Assembly (NCBI GenBank): GCA_963573385.1
Contig: CAUYLG010044580.1
Location: forward strand, 61,491-125,490
DNA from: Cacajao melanocephalus
Taxonomy: Eukaryota; Chordata; Mammalia; Primates; Pitheciidae
DNA length: 64,000 nt
Direction: 5' to 3'
This document shows positions 34,016-48,639 of this stretch, piece by piece (position 1 is the first letter of the stretch; every line of letters begins with the position of its first letter). Under the pieces are notes generated by a model. That model worked only from the letters and a program-made list of their open reading frames with translations, was not told where the DNA came from and searched no databases. The position numbers and the translations under genes were made by a program.

Positions 34016-35689
34016 TGATGTAAAATAAAAATCTTTTATATCCATAGTTTTGTAGTTCACTCTATCTTCATTATGAGACATATACTATTTACATAATTTA
34101 ACTTTTCCATTATAATGTCCATTTCATTTTCTTTCAGTTTACCATAAAAAATGTTAATTTACTAGTTGTGATTAAATTTTTATGTTAATATCCCTCTTTT
34201 TTTTTTAATTATCTGAGGCTTGCTTTCTAATAGATATTTCTCTTCTTAAATTATCTCTTTAGTATTTGCTTGGCTAAATATCATTTTATTGCAAACCAAA
34301 AACTAAATCCAAAGTTTCACAAAAATAGCTAACCCCAGTAATGATTCCTGTATCTTATGTTGTATGGATTTTCATTGAGGAGAATATCACTAGAATGGAA
34401 AGTTTTGTCTCTACACCCCGGAATGTGATACTATTACTTCTTGGTATCCACTCTTAATTTTTTTTCTAAGTTGGAGCTTGCCTTTTACTTGTGAGCACTT
34501 TCATCACTTCTGCTTGCCCTCACTCACTCTTTTTTCCCTTTTCCTCTTTTTAGCAGTTCTATTCAGGCACTTTATAGCTAAGTAACACATGTGTTTGCAA
34601 AAATATAAATCTTGGGAACACTTAGGTATTTTTGCCTATGCAGGTGATTCCCTTTTTTTGTGGATTGCTGCTGCTGTGCTTTTTTTTTTGTCCCCACTCT
34701 CCATCAAAAATTAGTTGTTTGAGTTGTGAGTTCTTGGAGGAAGATACTATGTGAAACATAACTTTACCATCTTTACTGCAATTTTAATTCCACTTGATCA
34801 TACAAAGCTTACTTTCATATTTGGATTGACTATATCTCCTCTATGGCTTAACTTATGCATGTAAGGAATAGCAGTTATGCCATTGCCTGAAGAGAGATGA
34901 AAGTGCTCTTGATCTAAGTGAGTATTTTCAAGTCAGAATTATTTTTTATATTTATTATCTAAAGAAATAGTACAATATTTATAATTTAATAAATAATTAA
35001 AAATGTATTAAAATATCCCTACCATTACTTGAGAAAATGACTTATCACGGCAATAAGTATATCCCAATATGGAAATAAAGAAGTATAGTTATTTTTGAGC
35101 CATAAAAATATGGGTAGGATATAAGTGGTCACAAATATTAAAGTTTTTCCTTTTCTAGTTACATTATAGTGTGAAAAGTTAGTCTGGTACTAGAGGAGTC
35201 AGAGTCAAATAAGACAATGATTAGGAAGATAGTGTCTGGAAAGCCAACATTCAAATAGCTACTAAACTATAAATTAACTTAAGCCAAATTTCTCAATGCT
35301 TTAATAGTAAATTGATATGCTATCAAATAATCATATCTTATTAATAAGGCAGCATCATTAAAACTGAAAAATTATGCAAGAATAAATTTGTGACTTTCTG
35401 AGTGAAATATATTTTTGTTATCTTTAGAAGAAAACAATTGATCTGCAGTCCAATTACCTTAGCAAAATAAATTTAAAGTTAGATTTGGAATCAGCTAATA
35501 ATTGAGACCTGCCTTTCAAAACAATTTATGTTAGGAATTCAAAGTATATCATTTCATACGAATTTAAATGCAAATGGAGACATCTGCCAAATTTTACCTA
35601 AAAAAATGGGGTAGTTCATTGAACATTTTATGATTTGAAAAATTATTTTTGCCTTTCCTCAGATTAACAAAAATCCTGAGAACTGCTTT
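34016..35689. other. Unassigned sequence
   Basis: About 1.7 kb, AT-rich, nothing recognised with confidence. Confidence 0.5.
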
Positions 35690-35930
35690 ACTGAACACAA
35701 ATTTTTGCCAGGTTAAGCATTACATATGCATATACACAAATACACATAGATACTATGTATATTACATGTATTCAATCTTAATTTCACAAAAAATACTTGC
35801 AAGAAGATATTAATAAACCCATTTACATATGAAAAAATAGGCTCAACAAGATTGGTTACATTTCCCTCAGTTAAAGAGCTCATACACTGCACAGCAGATA
35901 ACCAAACCTGTTCTATCCATTTTACATCTT
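35690..35930 (-). mobile_element. MIR SINE relic, antisense
   Basis: 'catttacatatgaaaaaata', 'ggctcaacaagattggttac' and 'ccctcagttaaagagctcat' follow the reversed MIR core. The left part is uncertain. Confidence 0.5.
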
Positions 35931-37162
35931 TCTGATGCTGCTGTTCATTTCCAAACTTCAATATAAATAAGGGTTAGAAATTATATTTATATAGATATTT
36001 GCAGTGTGCAAAGGCGGTGAGAAAACATTTAAATTAATTTAGAATAATCTCATTGACTTTTACTTTCAAGCACTTGTAGTGCCTAGGATATTCTCACGCA
36101 TTAGTTTTTGTCAATACATTTTTTTAATATAGGATTGAAGATAATGATGGATCACTTTTCAATTAAAAATCTAATGTCTCAGAAGGACAGAATAATGAAT
36201 CTACATTCTTTTAAGGTACAAGAAATAATATAATGAGATATGCATACAACACTACCAGTAATAAACCTGAGATATGGTAAATTTACTGCAATAAATTATT
36301 CATAAATGTATCTCTATGGATAAATAAAAGGTACAAAAAAGATAATACTAGTGTACAAAAGATACTCTTAACAGTCTTGTTTCCAATTCCAGACCCTTTT
36401 GAGTAGTAAATAACTTAGTAAATAACTATAAATGTCCACCTAGTTGAAAATAACTATTAGTTAATTGAGTCTTATTACTTAAAATTGTTTAGACTATTTC
36501 ATCAATTTATCCTTTTACAGTGCTTTCCAATGTGTCTGCTAAAATATTTAGTGTTTTTCTTACTTCATTTATTGTCTCTCAATATAAATACCTCTTAATA
36601 TGCAAAATACCTTCTCTTCTATTTTCTTCAGAAGCTGATTCTCAAAGGAATGATACATGTTCATTATCTTCATCTTACTCAGTTCCCATTCACTTTTCAT
36701 CAGACTGAAATATGAAATCCATACTCACTACTATTTCTCAAAATTATCGGGGATTGATACCTCTCTATTTTCTCTGATTTTTTTTCACAACCCTGGAATT
36801 TCCTTCCTCCTCTTTTCATATTGCCACAAATTCTTTCATCATCAGCTAGAGCACATTATTTATAGACCAAGAAACTTAGTTCAATCATCGACTTGTCATT
36901 TGTTTGATGTGTCTTCCAGGGTAAACAAAATATTATTAAGTTGTAAGGAATTACTTGCTCAAATGATATTTATTCTCTATTGTCCAAAAACTCTGAGTCC
37001 TAATTTGTTTGCTCTTCCAGTCACCTCTAATGACAGCCCTGATGATATTTAGCTCAGAGGGTATTTTCTCTTGTTTACTTGAGCTGAAATATATTAGAGA
37101 GAAGAAACACACAAATTAAGGACAAGTCAGAATGTAAAGTTGTTCTTAAAATAACACAACAC
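35931..37162. other. Unassigned sequence
   Basis: About 1.2 kb. An open frame of 131 codons at 36657-37052 (+) is Ser/Phe/Leu-rich and CT-driven, with no domain. I do not call a gene. Confidence 0.5.
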
Positions 37163-37477
37163 TTATGGTAAAATAGGCCGGGTGCACTGGCTCATGCCTG
37201 TAATCCCAGTACTTTGGGAGGCCAAACAGGGTAGACCATTTGAGGTTAGGAGTTTGAGACTAGCCTGGCCAACATGGTGAAACTCTATCTCTATTAAAAA
37301 AAATTCAAAAATTAGCTGGTTGTGGTATGCACCTATAATCCCAGGTACTTGGGAGGCTGAGGCAGGAGAACTGCTTGAACCCAGAGGTGGAGGTTGCAGT
37401 CAGCCAAGATGGCACCACCGCATTCTGGCCTGAGCAGCAAAGGGAGACTCCACCTCAAAAAAAATTCTGATAAAATA
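37163..37477 (+). mobile_element. Alu element, sense, TSD-flanked
   Basis: 37176-37464, from 'ggccgggtgcactggctcat' to a short A-tail. Both monomers and the middle A-linker ('ctattaaaaaaaattcaaaa') are present. The target duplication is 13 bp with two mismatches: 'ttatggtaaaata' at 37163-37175 and 'ttctgataaaata' at 37465-37477. Confidence 0.97.
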
Positions 37478-37760
37478 AGAGACAACATATTTTATAACAG
37501 AAGGCAAGTTAGTTACAGCAAATTGCAGGTGCAGATGAAATAGTTATCAAGGAGCTTAAGTACTGGATCTTAGAGAAACTCCAAGTCCATTTACAGTGAA
37601 CACTCTAAATGAATATATATTTTCTGCATTATTATAAAAATTTTTGTAAGCATATTTTTCTTATTTATAATTCAATATTTTTGCATTAAGGTGCATTGAT
37701 TAAAAATCACTTACTTTCTATTTTAGTTATAAAGATGTGTAATTTCTTTTTATTTTTCTC
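37478..37760. other. Unassigned AT-rich sequence
   Basis: Nothing recognised. Confidence 0.5.
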
Positions 37761-39569
37761 TTTTTTTCCCAATGTTTATTTTAAGTTCAGGGGTACATGT
37801 GCAGGATGTGCACATTTATTACATAGATAAACATGTGCCACAGTGGTTTGCTGCACAGATAATCCCATTAACCAGGTATTAAGCCCAGCGTCCATTAGCT
37901 GTTCTTCCTGATGCTCTCCCTACCCACCACCTCCATCCTCTGACAGGCCCTAGCTTGTGTTTTTCCTTATTATGTGTCCATGTAGTCTCAGCATTCAGCT
38001 CCCACTTATAAGTGGGAGCACTTATTTTGTTTTCTGTTCCTGCATTAGTTTGCTAAGGATAATGGCCTCCAGCTCCATCCATGTTCCTGAAAAGGACACA
38101 ATCTCATTCTTTTTATTTCTGCATAGTATTACATGGTGTAGATGTACCACATTTTCTTTATCCAGTCTATCACTGATGGGCATTTGGGTTTATTCTATGT
38201 CTTTGCTATTGTGAATAGTGCTGCAATGAACATACACATGCATATATTTTTATAATAATAGAATAATGTATATTCTTTGGGGTATATACCCAGTAAGGAG
38301 ATTGCCAGGTTGAATGGCATTTCTGCTTCTAGGTCTTTGAGGAATCACCACATTGTTTTCCGCAATGGTTGAACTAATTCACGCTCCCATCAACAGTGTA
38401 AAAGAGTTCCTTTTTCTTCACAACCATGGCAGCACCTGTTGTTTCTTGACTTTTCAAAAATTGCCATTCTGGCTGGTATGGGGTGATATCTTGTTATAAT
38501 TTTGATTTGCATTTTTCTAATGATTAGTGATGTCAAGCTTTAAAGCCAGAGTGCCCCTTTTCCTCCAAATGACTGCAGCACCTCTCCAGCAAGGGCTGAG
38601 AACTGGATTGAGGCTGAGATGGCTGCAATGACAGAAGCAGGCTTCAGAATGGATAAAAATAAATGTTGCTGAGCTTAAGGAACCTGTTGTAACTCAATGC
38701 AAAGAAGCTCAGAATCATGATAAATGCAGGAACTGACAGACAAAATAGCTGGCATATAGACAAACAGGACCAACCTGATAGAGCTGAAAGACACGCTACA
38801 AGAACTTCACAGCTCAATCACAAGTATTAATAGCAGACTAGACCAAGAACCTCAGCGCTTTAAGACTATCTGTCTGATATAAGACAGGCAGACAAGAATA
38901 GAGAAACAAGAATAAAATAGAATGAACAAAACATCTGAAAAATACGGGATTATGTAAAGGGACTGAATCTACAACTAATTGAGGTACTTGAAAGAGACGG
39001 GGAGAATGGAAGCAATTTGGAAAATATACTTCAGGATATCTTCAAGGAGATCTTCCCCATCTAGCAAGACAAGCCAACATTAAAGTTTAGAAAATGCAGC
39101 AAACCCTAGTAAGATACTCCATGAAAAGATTATCCCCAAGATACATAATCATCAGATTCGCCAAGGCCAAAACGAAAGAAAATGGCGGCCAGAGAGAAAG
39201 GCCAGGTCACCTACAAAGGAAAGCACATCAGACTACAGAGGACCTCTCACGGGAAACTCCATAAACTAGAAGAGATTGGGGGCCAATATTCAATTTTCTT
39301 AAAGAAAAGAATTTTCAACCCAGAATTTCACATATGGCTGAACTAAGCTTCATAAGCAAAGGAGAAATAAGATTCTTTTCAGACAAGCAAATGCTGAGGG
39401 AATTATTACCACCAGACCTGCCTTACCAGAGTTCCTGGAGGAAGTGCTAAATATGGATGGGAAAAACCATTACTGGCCACTACAAAAACACATTGAAGTA
39501 CACAAACCAGTGACACTATGAAGCAACCACATAAACAAATCTGAAAAATAACCAGCCAGCATCATGATT
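37761..39569 (-). mobile_element. 5'-inverted L1: 3' end antisense, ORF1 part in sense
   Basis: 37761-38532 is an antisense L1 3' UTR and ORF2 end ('ggtttgctgcacagataatc' and so on through 'gatttgcatttttctaatga'). At about 38533-38542 the orientation flips, and 38543-39569 is sense-strand L1 ORF1 ('ccagagtgccccttttcctc') through the inter-ORF region to the ORF2 start ('ccagcatcatgatt'). This is the layout produced by twin priming. Unlike the usual case, about 3 kb of ORF2 between the two arms is missing. It resembles L1PB. No target duplication could be identified. Confidence 0.9.
38543..39540 (+). pseudogene. L1 ORF1 pseudogene in the inverted arm
   Basis: Starts inside ORF1 (counterpart of the residues after the ORF1p start). 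The C-terminal RNA-binding region is recognisable around 39180-39320 ('ggccaatattcaattttctt', 'agaattttcaacccagaatt'). Multiple stops and frameshifts; no long open frame. Confidence 0.85.
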
Positions 39570-39599
39570 ATATACTATAAAATTTACAGTATGTTTTTA

Positions 39600-40750
39600 A
39601 GTTAATGTTCCTTGTCATATTGCATAAATTTCTATCTACATACACATCATTATGAAAATTTATTGTTGATGGGTGATTAATTTTATCAAATATTCTTACT
39701 AAATATATCAATACTATGTTGCCATTTTATTTTATTAATGTATAATACATTATGTTGATTGATTTAAGAATATTAAACCACTCTCACATTTCTGTAATAA
39801 ACTCTAATTGGCTGTGTGACATATTATCAGTTTCCAATAAATAAATGAATACAGTTGACCCTTGAACAACATGGGTTTGAGCTGCATGGGTCCACCTGTA
39901 TACAGAATTTCTTCTGCATTTGCCACCCTGAGGCAGCAGGGTGCCTCCTCTTCCTCAGCCTATTCAACATGAAAGCAATGAGGATAAAGTCCTTTTTCGT
40001 ATTTCCACTTCCACTTAATGAATAATAAATATATTTTATGTTCCTTATAATTTTCTTAATAAAATTTTATTTTCTCTAGTTTGATTCATTGCAAGAATAC
40101 AGTATATAATACACATAACATAAAAAATATGTGTTAATCAGCTGTTTAGACTATCGGTAAGGTTTCTAGTCAACTGCATACTATTAGTAGTTAAGTTTTG
40201 GAGGCGTCAAAAGTTATGCAGAAATTTTCAACTGCATGGATGGATCAGCATCCCTAATCTTCACATTGTTCAAGGGTCAGTTGTAAAATATTTCTATCAG
40301 TGTTGGTAACACATTATTTCTGTAATTTTTTTCTACTAATGTTCTCACCATAGTTTACTGTAAAGAATATTATAGCTTTGTAACAGAAATTATGAAGCAT
40401 TCTCATTTTTTTATGTTCTCTAAAGTTCTTTTGGTTATATGAGTACTCTTTATTTTTGAAAAATTTGAAATAATTCTTTGGGCACATCATGTGTGCCTCA
40501 AATTTGCATTGTTGTTGAGGGTATTCATGAATTCATTGTTTTACATAGATCCATGACTATTTAGGCTTTCTATTTCTTCTTGAGTCCATTTCAACAAGTT
40601 TTTTCTTTTTGTGATATATGCGTATGTCATATAAAGTGTCAAATGTATTGGCCTAAAATATTTTTAATGGTGTTATATTTGTAATCTGTAAGAAAGATCT
40701 ATAGTAATTATCCAGTTTTCACTAGTGATATTAGAATATATTTCTTTATT
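39600..40750 (-). mobile_element. Old L1M ORF2 tract, antisense, split by a Tigger
   Basis: Left part 39600-39845 ('ttgattgatttaagaatatt', 'tttctgtaataaactctaat') and right part 40286-40750 ('ctatttcttcttgagtccat', 'aacaagttttttctttttgt') follow old L1 in reverse. The transposon at 39852-40283 sits between them. Confidence 0.6.
39850..40285. mobile_element. Tigger2-type DNA transposon (TcMar), complete ends
   Basis: 432 bp (39852-40283) with terminal inverted repeats 'cagttgacccttgaacaaca' and, at the right end, 'ttgttcaagggtcagttg'. It is flanked by the TA dinucleotide duplication of Tc1/mariner elements (39850-39851 and 40284-40285). Internal sequence ('ccacttccacttaatgaata', 'attagtagttaagttttgga') matches the non-autonomous Tigger2a consensus as I recall it. 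No transposase. Confidence 0.92.
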
Positions 40751-40754
40751 TGAT

Positions 40755-40955
40755 TATACTTTTTCTTTTAAAAAGTTTCTAACATAAAACAAATACAATG
40801 ATAAATTTGTATATACCTAGAAACCTAGTATAATAATTATCAAGTCATGATCTTATTTTTTAAATCTGTACTCACACTCATTTTGAAACTGCTTACTCAT
40901 ATTATTTTGAATTAAATCCCATGAATTTTATAATTTTATTTATAAATATGTTTAC
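40755..40955 (-). mobile_element. Possible L1M 3' UTR fragment
   Basis: 'ataaaacaaatacaatgata', 'aattatcaagtcatgatctt' and 'tattattttgaattaaatcc' resemble an antisense old L1 3' UTR. Confidence 0.45.
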
Positions 40956-40963
40956 ATTCTTTC

Positions 40964-41394
<431 letters not shown>

Positions 41395-41925
41395 GTCAAT
41401 TACACTAGTAAGATCCCATGGGCTATTCTTCAGAATTTATGCCCTTTTGTAATTATTTCCTCTTGAATCCAAGCTTGACCTATGACTCAAATACTTTATA
41501 ATAGAATATAGAAAAAATATTTCTGTGCCAATCCTAGCCCAGGCTTTAACAAAATATAAGGCTTCCAATTATGAGCTCTTAGAAATCCTAAAGTTTCACG
41601 TAAGAATTCTAGATAAAACTGTGTAAAGAGAAAATATAAAAAGGTCATGTGGAGAGGGAGAATGTTGAAAACTGAAGAATCCAGACACGACTCTAATCTA
41701 GCTCTTCTGGCTAGCTCTCCCCCACCAAAATCTCCCTTGCTGAGGCCCCAGATACAGAACTAAAGAAGGCGTTGCAGCCTTTCCAGTGCCAGCAGGCAAT
41801 GAAGTGAGGTTAGATAAGCCCACTGCCTCTGTAAAACCCTGACCCTCAGAATCATGAGAGATAATAAGTGATTGCTGTTTGAAGCCACAATATTTTAAAG
41901 GTAGTGTGTCCCATGGAAGAAGATT
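41395..41925 (+). mobile_element. MLT1-like LTR (old ERVL-MaLR)
   Basis: 'cttgaatccaagcttgacct' at the left, 'cctgaccctcagaatcatga' and 'gattgctgtttgaagccaca' at the right follow the LTR of MLT1-type elements. Strongly diverged in the middle. Confidence 0.5.
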
Positions 41926-42420
41926 AACAAAAGATAAATACCAAGAAGGATGCTTCAGCAACAAAATATCAAAATATGAAACACTGGCTTTATGATCGAG
42001 TGGAAGTGATGGATCTAAAAACCTTGAGGAAACTGTCAGAAAGAGCTAAAAAAAAAACGGACCTTCATGATACTGGCAAAAAAATTAGTAAGGCTGCCAC
42101 CTACTTATGCGGAAGATAGAAAATGTGGCTAATAAACTTGCAAATCTGTTTAAGAAAATTTCTAGTCGAGTAGTGTATGTACCAACTGGTTTCTTCAATT
42201 GCCTACAATAAAGAATGTGAGGTGAGGAGTGAGATGAGCTAAAAGAGAAATTGCTGAAATTTTTTTCTTGATATGGCCTGAAACCATTCTAGCAGTGTAA
42301 AGGCAACATTCTATGGGTTGTTGGTTTCTTTGAAGGAAATGAAAGTAAGCAATAGAAAAGCATCCAGGGAGAAATCATTCCAGAAAAGTAATGGGTAGCA
42401 TTTCAGATGTTATGCTTTTA
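41926..42420 (+). mobile_element. Possible MLT1 internal region
   Basis: Follows directly after the LTR-like sequence and contains 'gaaacactggctttatgatc' and 'gaggaaactgtcagaaagag', which resemble MaLR internal sequence. The position after an LTR is the main support. Confidence 0.33.
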
Positions 42421-43754
42421 TTAGCATCATCATATTTTAATAAGGAGAGGACCTCTAGAGGTCTTTTAGCTCTTTGGAAACAGGTCCACACCTATTTGAA
42501 ATATTGGAAACTGCTCCAGTGCAGAAGAATAAATTTCCCAATATCATAAGCAGCTGAGAAGCAGAGCTGAAAATAAAATGTAGTTTCCCTGGCCTTCCGG
42601 CTGCACAGCATTGAAGTTTTCTTTTTTGTTTGCGAAGTGAGACAGGGTAGTAGTAGAGCTATCTGAAGGCTTAACTCAAACTGAATCCAGGCTACTTGAC
42701 AGTGTCACAGGGAGAAATAATCTAATGGGCTGAAATGAAGAGAGGAAAATAGTTCTCAGCAAGTGGCATCAGCTTATTTGGCATTTTTTTTCTCAGCTTA
42801 TTGTTACAGACATGTTAATGGCAAATCTGAGAAGCTTCTTTTGTGAATCAGGTTATGGCTATGATTGTTCAAAAAGCTCATTAGCAATTTATGAAGAGCA
42901 GCAAAACTCATTTTCTCTTAATGTGAAATCCCTTCAGCCTGTCAGTAGAGAAAAAATTGTTGAAAAGTGAATTGACCACATACGGATCCATTCTTTCTTT
43001 TAAAAAAAGAAATGAAAAAGTCATCTAAAAGGAAAATATCTTGCAATAATGAGGTATATGTAACACTCAGCCAGAGTTAACCCCAGTTAATATAGTTTTC
43101 TGAATTGGGCTATTTTCTCATTTGCCTACTGTGGGTACCACATAGGTAGACTTCATAAACCTGAGTTATCTGTCTATTAAAGAGCAGCAGGGGCTCTTTG
43201 ACTCAGGTTTTCATTAAAACAACAAAAGGAGTTTGGGGAATAACTGAATTCGCTGACTGGAATTGGAGATACATAGTTGAATACATATATAGTCTTTCCA
43301 TAAATTGATTTAGATGACCGAAATGAGTTCTGATCACAATTTCTGGTTCCTCCGCCTTAAGAAATAAACAATGATTGTTACCCATAGTGGCTGTAGAGCT
43401 AGGTCTGTGCTGGGTGAGCCTGTTTTTCTGTATCCTGTCTGTGGTTCCTATGACCTCTCTCATGCTCTGTCACTTGGGATATCTAGTGCTTATTCTAGAG
43501 TCTTTCAAAGTCTTGTTTTTCACACCAGAGCATGTGGCCAAGGTTCAGCATTTAACCACTAGGTCTTTGTCATTTTTCCCCATAGCTTTAGCTTCCACAC
43601 GACATTGAAAATCCCCAGATATCTACTTAATTTGTTAAAGTCAGGAGAGGTTGTGGGCACTACAGCTTCTGATTATTTTAAGATTGACATATCTTCATTA
43701 TGTCCACCATGATCATCTTTGGTCTAATCCCTCATTTGTTTCTTTGTTTATTTT
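42421..43754. other. Unassigned sequence
   Basis: About 1.3 kb. A faint MIR-like phrase lies at 42525-42580 ('ttcccaatatcataagcagc'). Otherwise nothing recognised. Confidence 0.45.
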
Positions 43755-44918
<1,164 letters not shown>

Positions 44919-45869
44919 TTTTTTTGAATAAATGAGTACACGTATCTTCAGAGAAGTGTGCTAGTTGCTTACAGCAAGACTATAAATCAACTTCATCTTC
45001 ATGAAGCAACAGTTATATAATTTTAAGACATTAAGATAGATTTATATTAAAATTATCTTGAATATTTTATATAATATAATGAAAAATGGATAGTTTTTAG
45101 ATATAATTACAGATTCCAAAAGTATTGTTTGAAATGAGCCACTAACTCCGTTATCCACTGAGGGCAATTTCATAAAAAATATGAGGTCAATAACAGTCAT
45201 AGCAAAAAAAACAAACGATATTTATAGGTGTATTTACATTTTGAAAAGCTATTAAATTCTATAACTTTAAATATAAAGTGGCATTGCTCAATGTTGTATC
45301 TGTTTGTGGGTGATCAGCAGACAGACAGATTTAACATTTTTTGGTTTATTTTTCTTCATATATATAACAAGTCACTCAGTTGAATGTTTCTAAGTGAACA
45401 TACATTGTTTGTTAGTATCTTATCTAAGGCCATGTAATCAGACAAGGCCTAGTAGTTCTTGGATCTGAATGCCTAATATACATGTTCTAGTGTGACCACA
45501 ACTACACTTGCTAGGAATTTATTGAAAATGAGACTACCACATATCTTCATAAGAAACTTCAGGAGCATCCCATCAGGAGAAAATAAAATAGTATGAGAAC
45601 AGCGACCAGCAAACTAGACTCCAGGAATCTCCTGAAACAAGTTTTCATCTCCGGATTTAAGAGAAGTCATTCTTTAAAGTAATGCAATAAATTATATTCC
45701 ACACTTGATTCTCTAGATTCAAATTTTAAGCCCTTAAACATGTAGGTAACCATGGCACTTTCATAATCTTTTCAAAAATTACTGAAGATAAAAGTTAAAT
45801 CTGCCATTGTGTCTACTTTTTATATAATAACTATTCCAGAGCATGACTGAAGAATAAACTTTGTATCAA
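44919..45869. other. Unassigned sequence
   Basis: About 950 bp. A weak MIR-like phrase occurs near 45410-45500. Nothing firm. Confidence 0.45.
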
Positions 45870-46005
45870 AAGATCTAAATTCACGTAGTAGCTTCCCAAT
45901 CAATAAATTGAAGGATATCCAGAAGTTATCTAAACTCTCTACCAATTTTCTTATCCATAAAATAAGAATAATGTGGTTTAATAAAGCTTTTTCAAAGATT
46001 AATGT
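45870..46005 (+). mobile_element. MIR SINE relic
   Basis: 'ttatctaaactctctaccaa' and 'ttttcttatccataaaataa' match the sense MIR core. Diverged. Confidence 0.5.
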
Positions 46006-46018
46006 ACATATTCATATA

Positions 46019-46198
46019 TGCAAAGTCTTTTTAAAATTTTTCTTTAAAAAGACAAGGTCTTGCTTTGTCTCCTAGGCTGGAGTGCAATGGTGTAATGTGG
46101 CTCACTGAAGCCTCAGACTTCTGGACTCAAGCGATCCTGCCACCTCAGCCTCCCTGAATAGCTAGGACCACAGGCATGTGCCACCACACCTGGCTATC

Positions 46199-46233
<35 letters not shown>

Positions 46234-46365
46234 TGTAGAGACAGACTCTCACTACCCTGCCTAGGCTTGTCTCAAACACCTGACCTCAAGCAATCCTCAT
46301 GCGTCAGCCTGTCAAAGTGATGGGATTATAGGTATTAGCCACTTCATCCAGTCTGCAAACTCTTT
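46019..46365 (-). mobile_element. Old Alu (AluJ-like), antisense, TSD-flanked
   Basis: 46031-46353, with 'cttgctttgtctcctaggct', 'cacctcagcctccctgaata' and 'gcatgtgccaccacacctgg'. The middle A-linker has expanded into (TTA)n at about 46200-46232. The target duplication is 12 bp with one mismatch: 'tgcaaagtcttt' at 46019-46030 and 'tgcaaactcttt' at 46354-46365. Confidence 0.96.
46200..46232. repeat. (TTA)n expansion inside Alu linker
   Basis: About ten ATT/TTA units at the Alu middle A-rich position, a usual site of microsatellite birth. Confidence 0.95.
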
Positions 46366-47049
46366 ATCTCAGTATCTGGTCTTTATGTTTTCAGAAAACT
46401 TAAAAGATTCAGTTTTATCCCCAGAATACTCCACTCACTATTACATTCCATTATATCTTAGGATTTTGTCACTCTTCAAGATTTTGACAAAGTTTATTTC
46501 TATATTAAAACCTATAAATCTTGATAGTTGTCTTCTTTAATAACAGAGAAAGTTTAGTGGGCATTGACTATTCACTCACCTCTGACTAAAATGAAAACAG
46601 CCACTTAAGAATAAAGTAATCCTTTCTTGGAACATTTTCGTTTTACTATGCAAACATTTGAATTTGAACTATAAAAATCAGTGACAGCCAAAACAGATAA
46701 AAAGGCTGAAATTTAAGTGGGGAGGGAAATCAGCATGATTCTTTTCTTTTCAGTTCATTAAACTCATTGGTTGTGTAGTAGAATTCCACATCTACTATTA
46801 AGTTGTTTGGATTGTGTGTTTTGTAATCATTGAAGCAGTCTGATGTATAGACTAGGACAATAAGCAGAGGTGAAAGTTGAGTAGATTCTACTTTTGAATT
46901 AAAGGAAAGAGAGGTTGTTAATACAAGGAAGTAAGCCTTAATATTTCCAAACCAAATAATGTCTTTGATAGTTTGAAATAACCAAAGTGAAAGTGTCTAG
47001 GGCAAAAATTGTGAATGGGTCATTTGTGGTGTCTGTAGTTTTTAAGACC
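46366..47049. other. Unassigned sequence
   Basis: Nothing recognised over about 680 bp. Confidence 0.5.
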
Positions 47050-47230
47050 AATGATTGACAAACTATATAACCTATGGGCAAAATCTAGCTCTAGGACTAT
47101 TTTTTTCTGCTGACACTGAAGCTAAGAATATTTTTTGACATTTATATAGGGTTGTAAGAAGGAATTAAAAATTAAAACAAAGAAGAATCTATAGCAAAGA
47201 TCATATGCAAAAAATCCTAATGTATTTACT
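47050..47230. mobile_element. hAT-type DNA transposon fragment
   Basis: 'gattgacaaactatataacc', 'tatgggcaaaatctagctct' and 'gaagctaagaatattttttg' resemble the other terminal part of the hAT family seen at 5158-5318. Diverged. Confidence 0.58.
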
Positions 47231-48639
47231 ATTTAACCTTTCAGAATAAGTAGTCACCCAAGTCCCAGTTAAGATTAAGAAAAAAACAGTGGACCACATG
47301 TTATGTCATGAATTTCTTCAAGCCCTTGTGGATAACACCACCAGCATCACTATTAGTTACAGGGCCATAGAAGTTAATAGAGTAAGATCTATTTTTCTCT
47401 GGGATTTCAAAATCTAATTGAGGAGAGAGACATGAAAAAGGCAGCTGATATACATTTTCATATGAGTAGTAGTCAAACACCGGCTGTAATGAGAGAAGGC
47501 CCTCTCTAACACAGGCTGGGAGTAAGGGGGGCAGTTGACCGAGTAAGCAGGGAGCATTCAGCAGAAAGTGGTTGCTTGCATGGTGTGAGTAGACCTTACA
47601 GGAAAACACAGATAAGGTGAAGGTCACCTAAAGAATAGAATACAGTGGTAGAAGAGGAAAATCTTATCGATACGTAAAATCCTGTGTAAGTGTCCAATAT
47701 AGCCCAAGAGGAGGTTGGGCCTTATATAAAATAATTAGTCTCCTCTATTCGACTCAGAACTGCTATAGACTGATGACTTCCAACTTCAGGTTTAACATTG
47801 TCAAAAGAGAAGCAGAGTCTACCTAAGTGGATCACCTACCATACAAGTTAGGCAGTAAAAATCATATTATAAGTAAAAAATTTGATATCTACAAAGTTTT
47901 TCTGTGTTCTCAATTCATAACATTTTTAGGGCATAAGGATAGACAAATGTCTTTCTATAGATTACCTGGCATAAACACTAGTGTGGTGGGATTAGCAAAG
48001 GCTCATACTCCAGGACATCATGCTACCACCCCATTTAAATAATCTGATTGTTTCATTAACCTTGAATCAGCTAGCTCTTGCAATTGCTAAGAATGATTGT
48101 GAAGGAGTTCAAGGAACATGTCTTTTTAAAAAATAAAAGTGAAAACTTCATGTTTGACCTTACAACATTAGGACAAGATTTCTATAGAATAGTAATAAAA
48201 GGCCACTAAAAATTAACAAAGTCCTACTATTCAGAAATAATACCAAAATAGAAAGATTGTTATTATTTAGTGAATACCATTCTAGGTATTTCTCTATAGA
48301 GACAGACATATGAACAGACATGTAAATAAATAGAATAATAAATCAATTTATACAATCCCACAAATGGGATTCTAGACCACACTACACTATTTTTAATTTC
48401 TAGTATTTAATTGAATGAAATAAAATCAAAAAGTAAAATTATAGGATTTTACTTAAATATTCTATCACAATAAATTTTAATTCTAAAATGTATTTCTAAA
48501 TTAAAAACACCAAAAGCAACAAAAACAAAATATAAAGGTATAACAAAATAGTATTATGTCTTTTTCTCTATGATTCCAGCTTGAAATAGTGACTCTTCAT
48601 ATTCATAGATAATAGAAGAGGATGCAATATTTATACCTC
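47231..48639. other. Unassigned sequence
   Basis: About 1.4 kb. A 108-codon open frame on the minus strand (47301-47627) shows no recognised domain and no exon context. I do not call a gene. Confidence 0.5.

Noticed and set aside
36657..37052. 131-codon open frame as a possible coding exon
   Set aside because: Ser/Phe/Leu-rich product of a CT-rich stretch, with no recognised motif and no neighbouring exons.
47301..47627. 108-codon minus-strand open frame
   Set aside because: No recognisable domain; nothing around it supports transcription or splicing.
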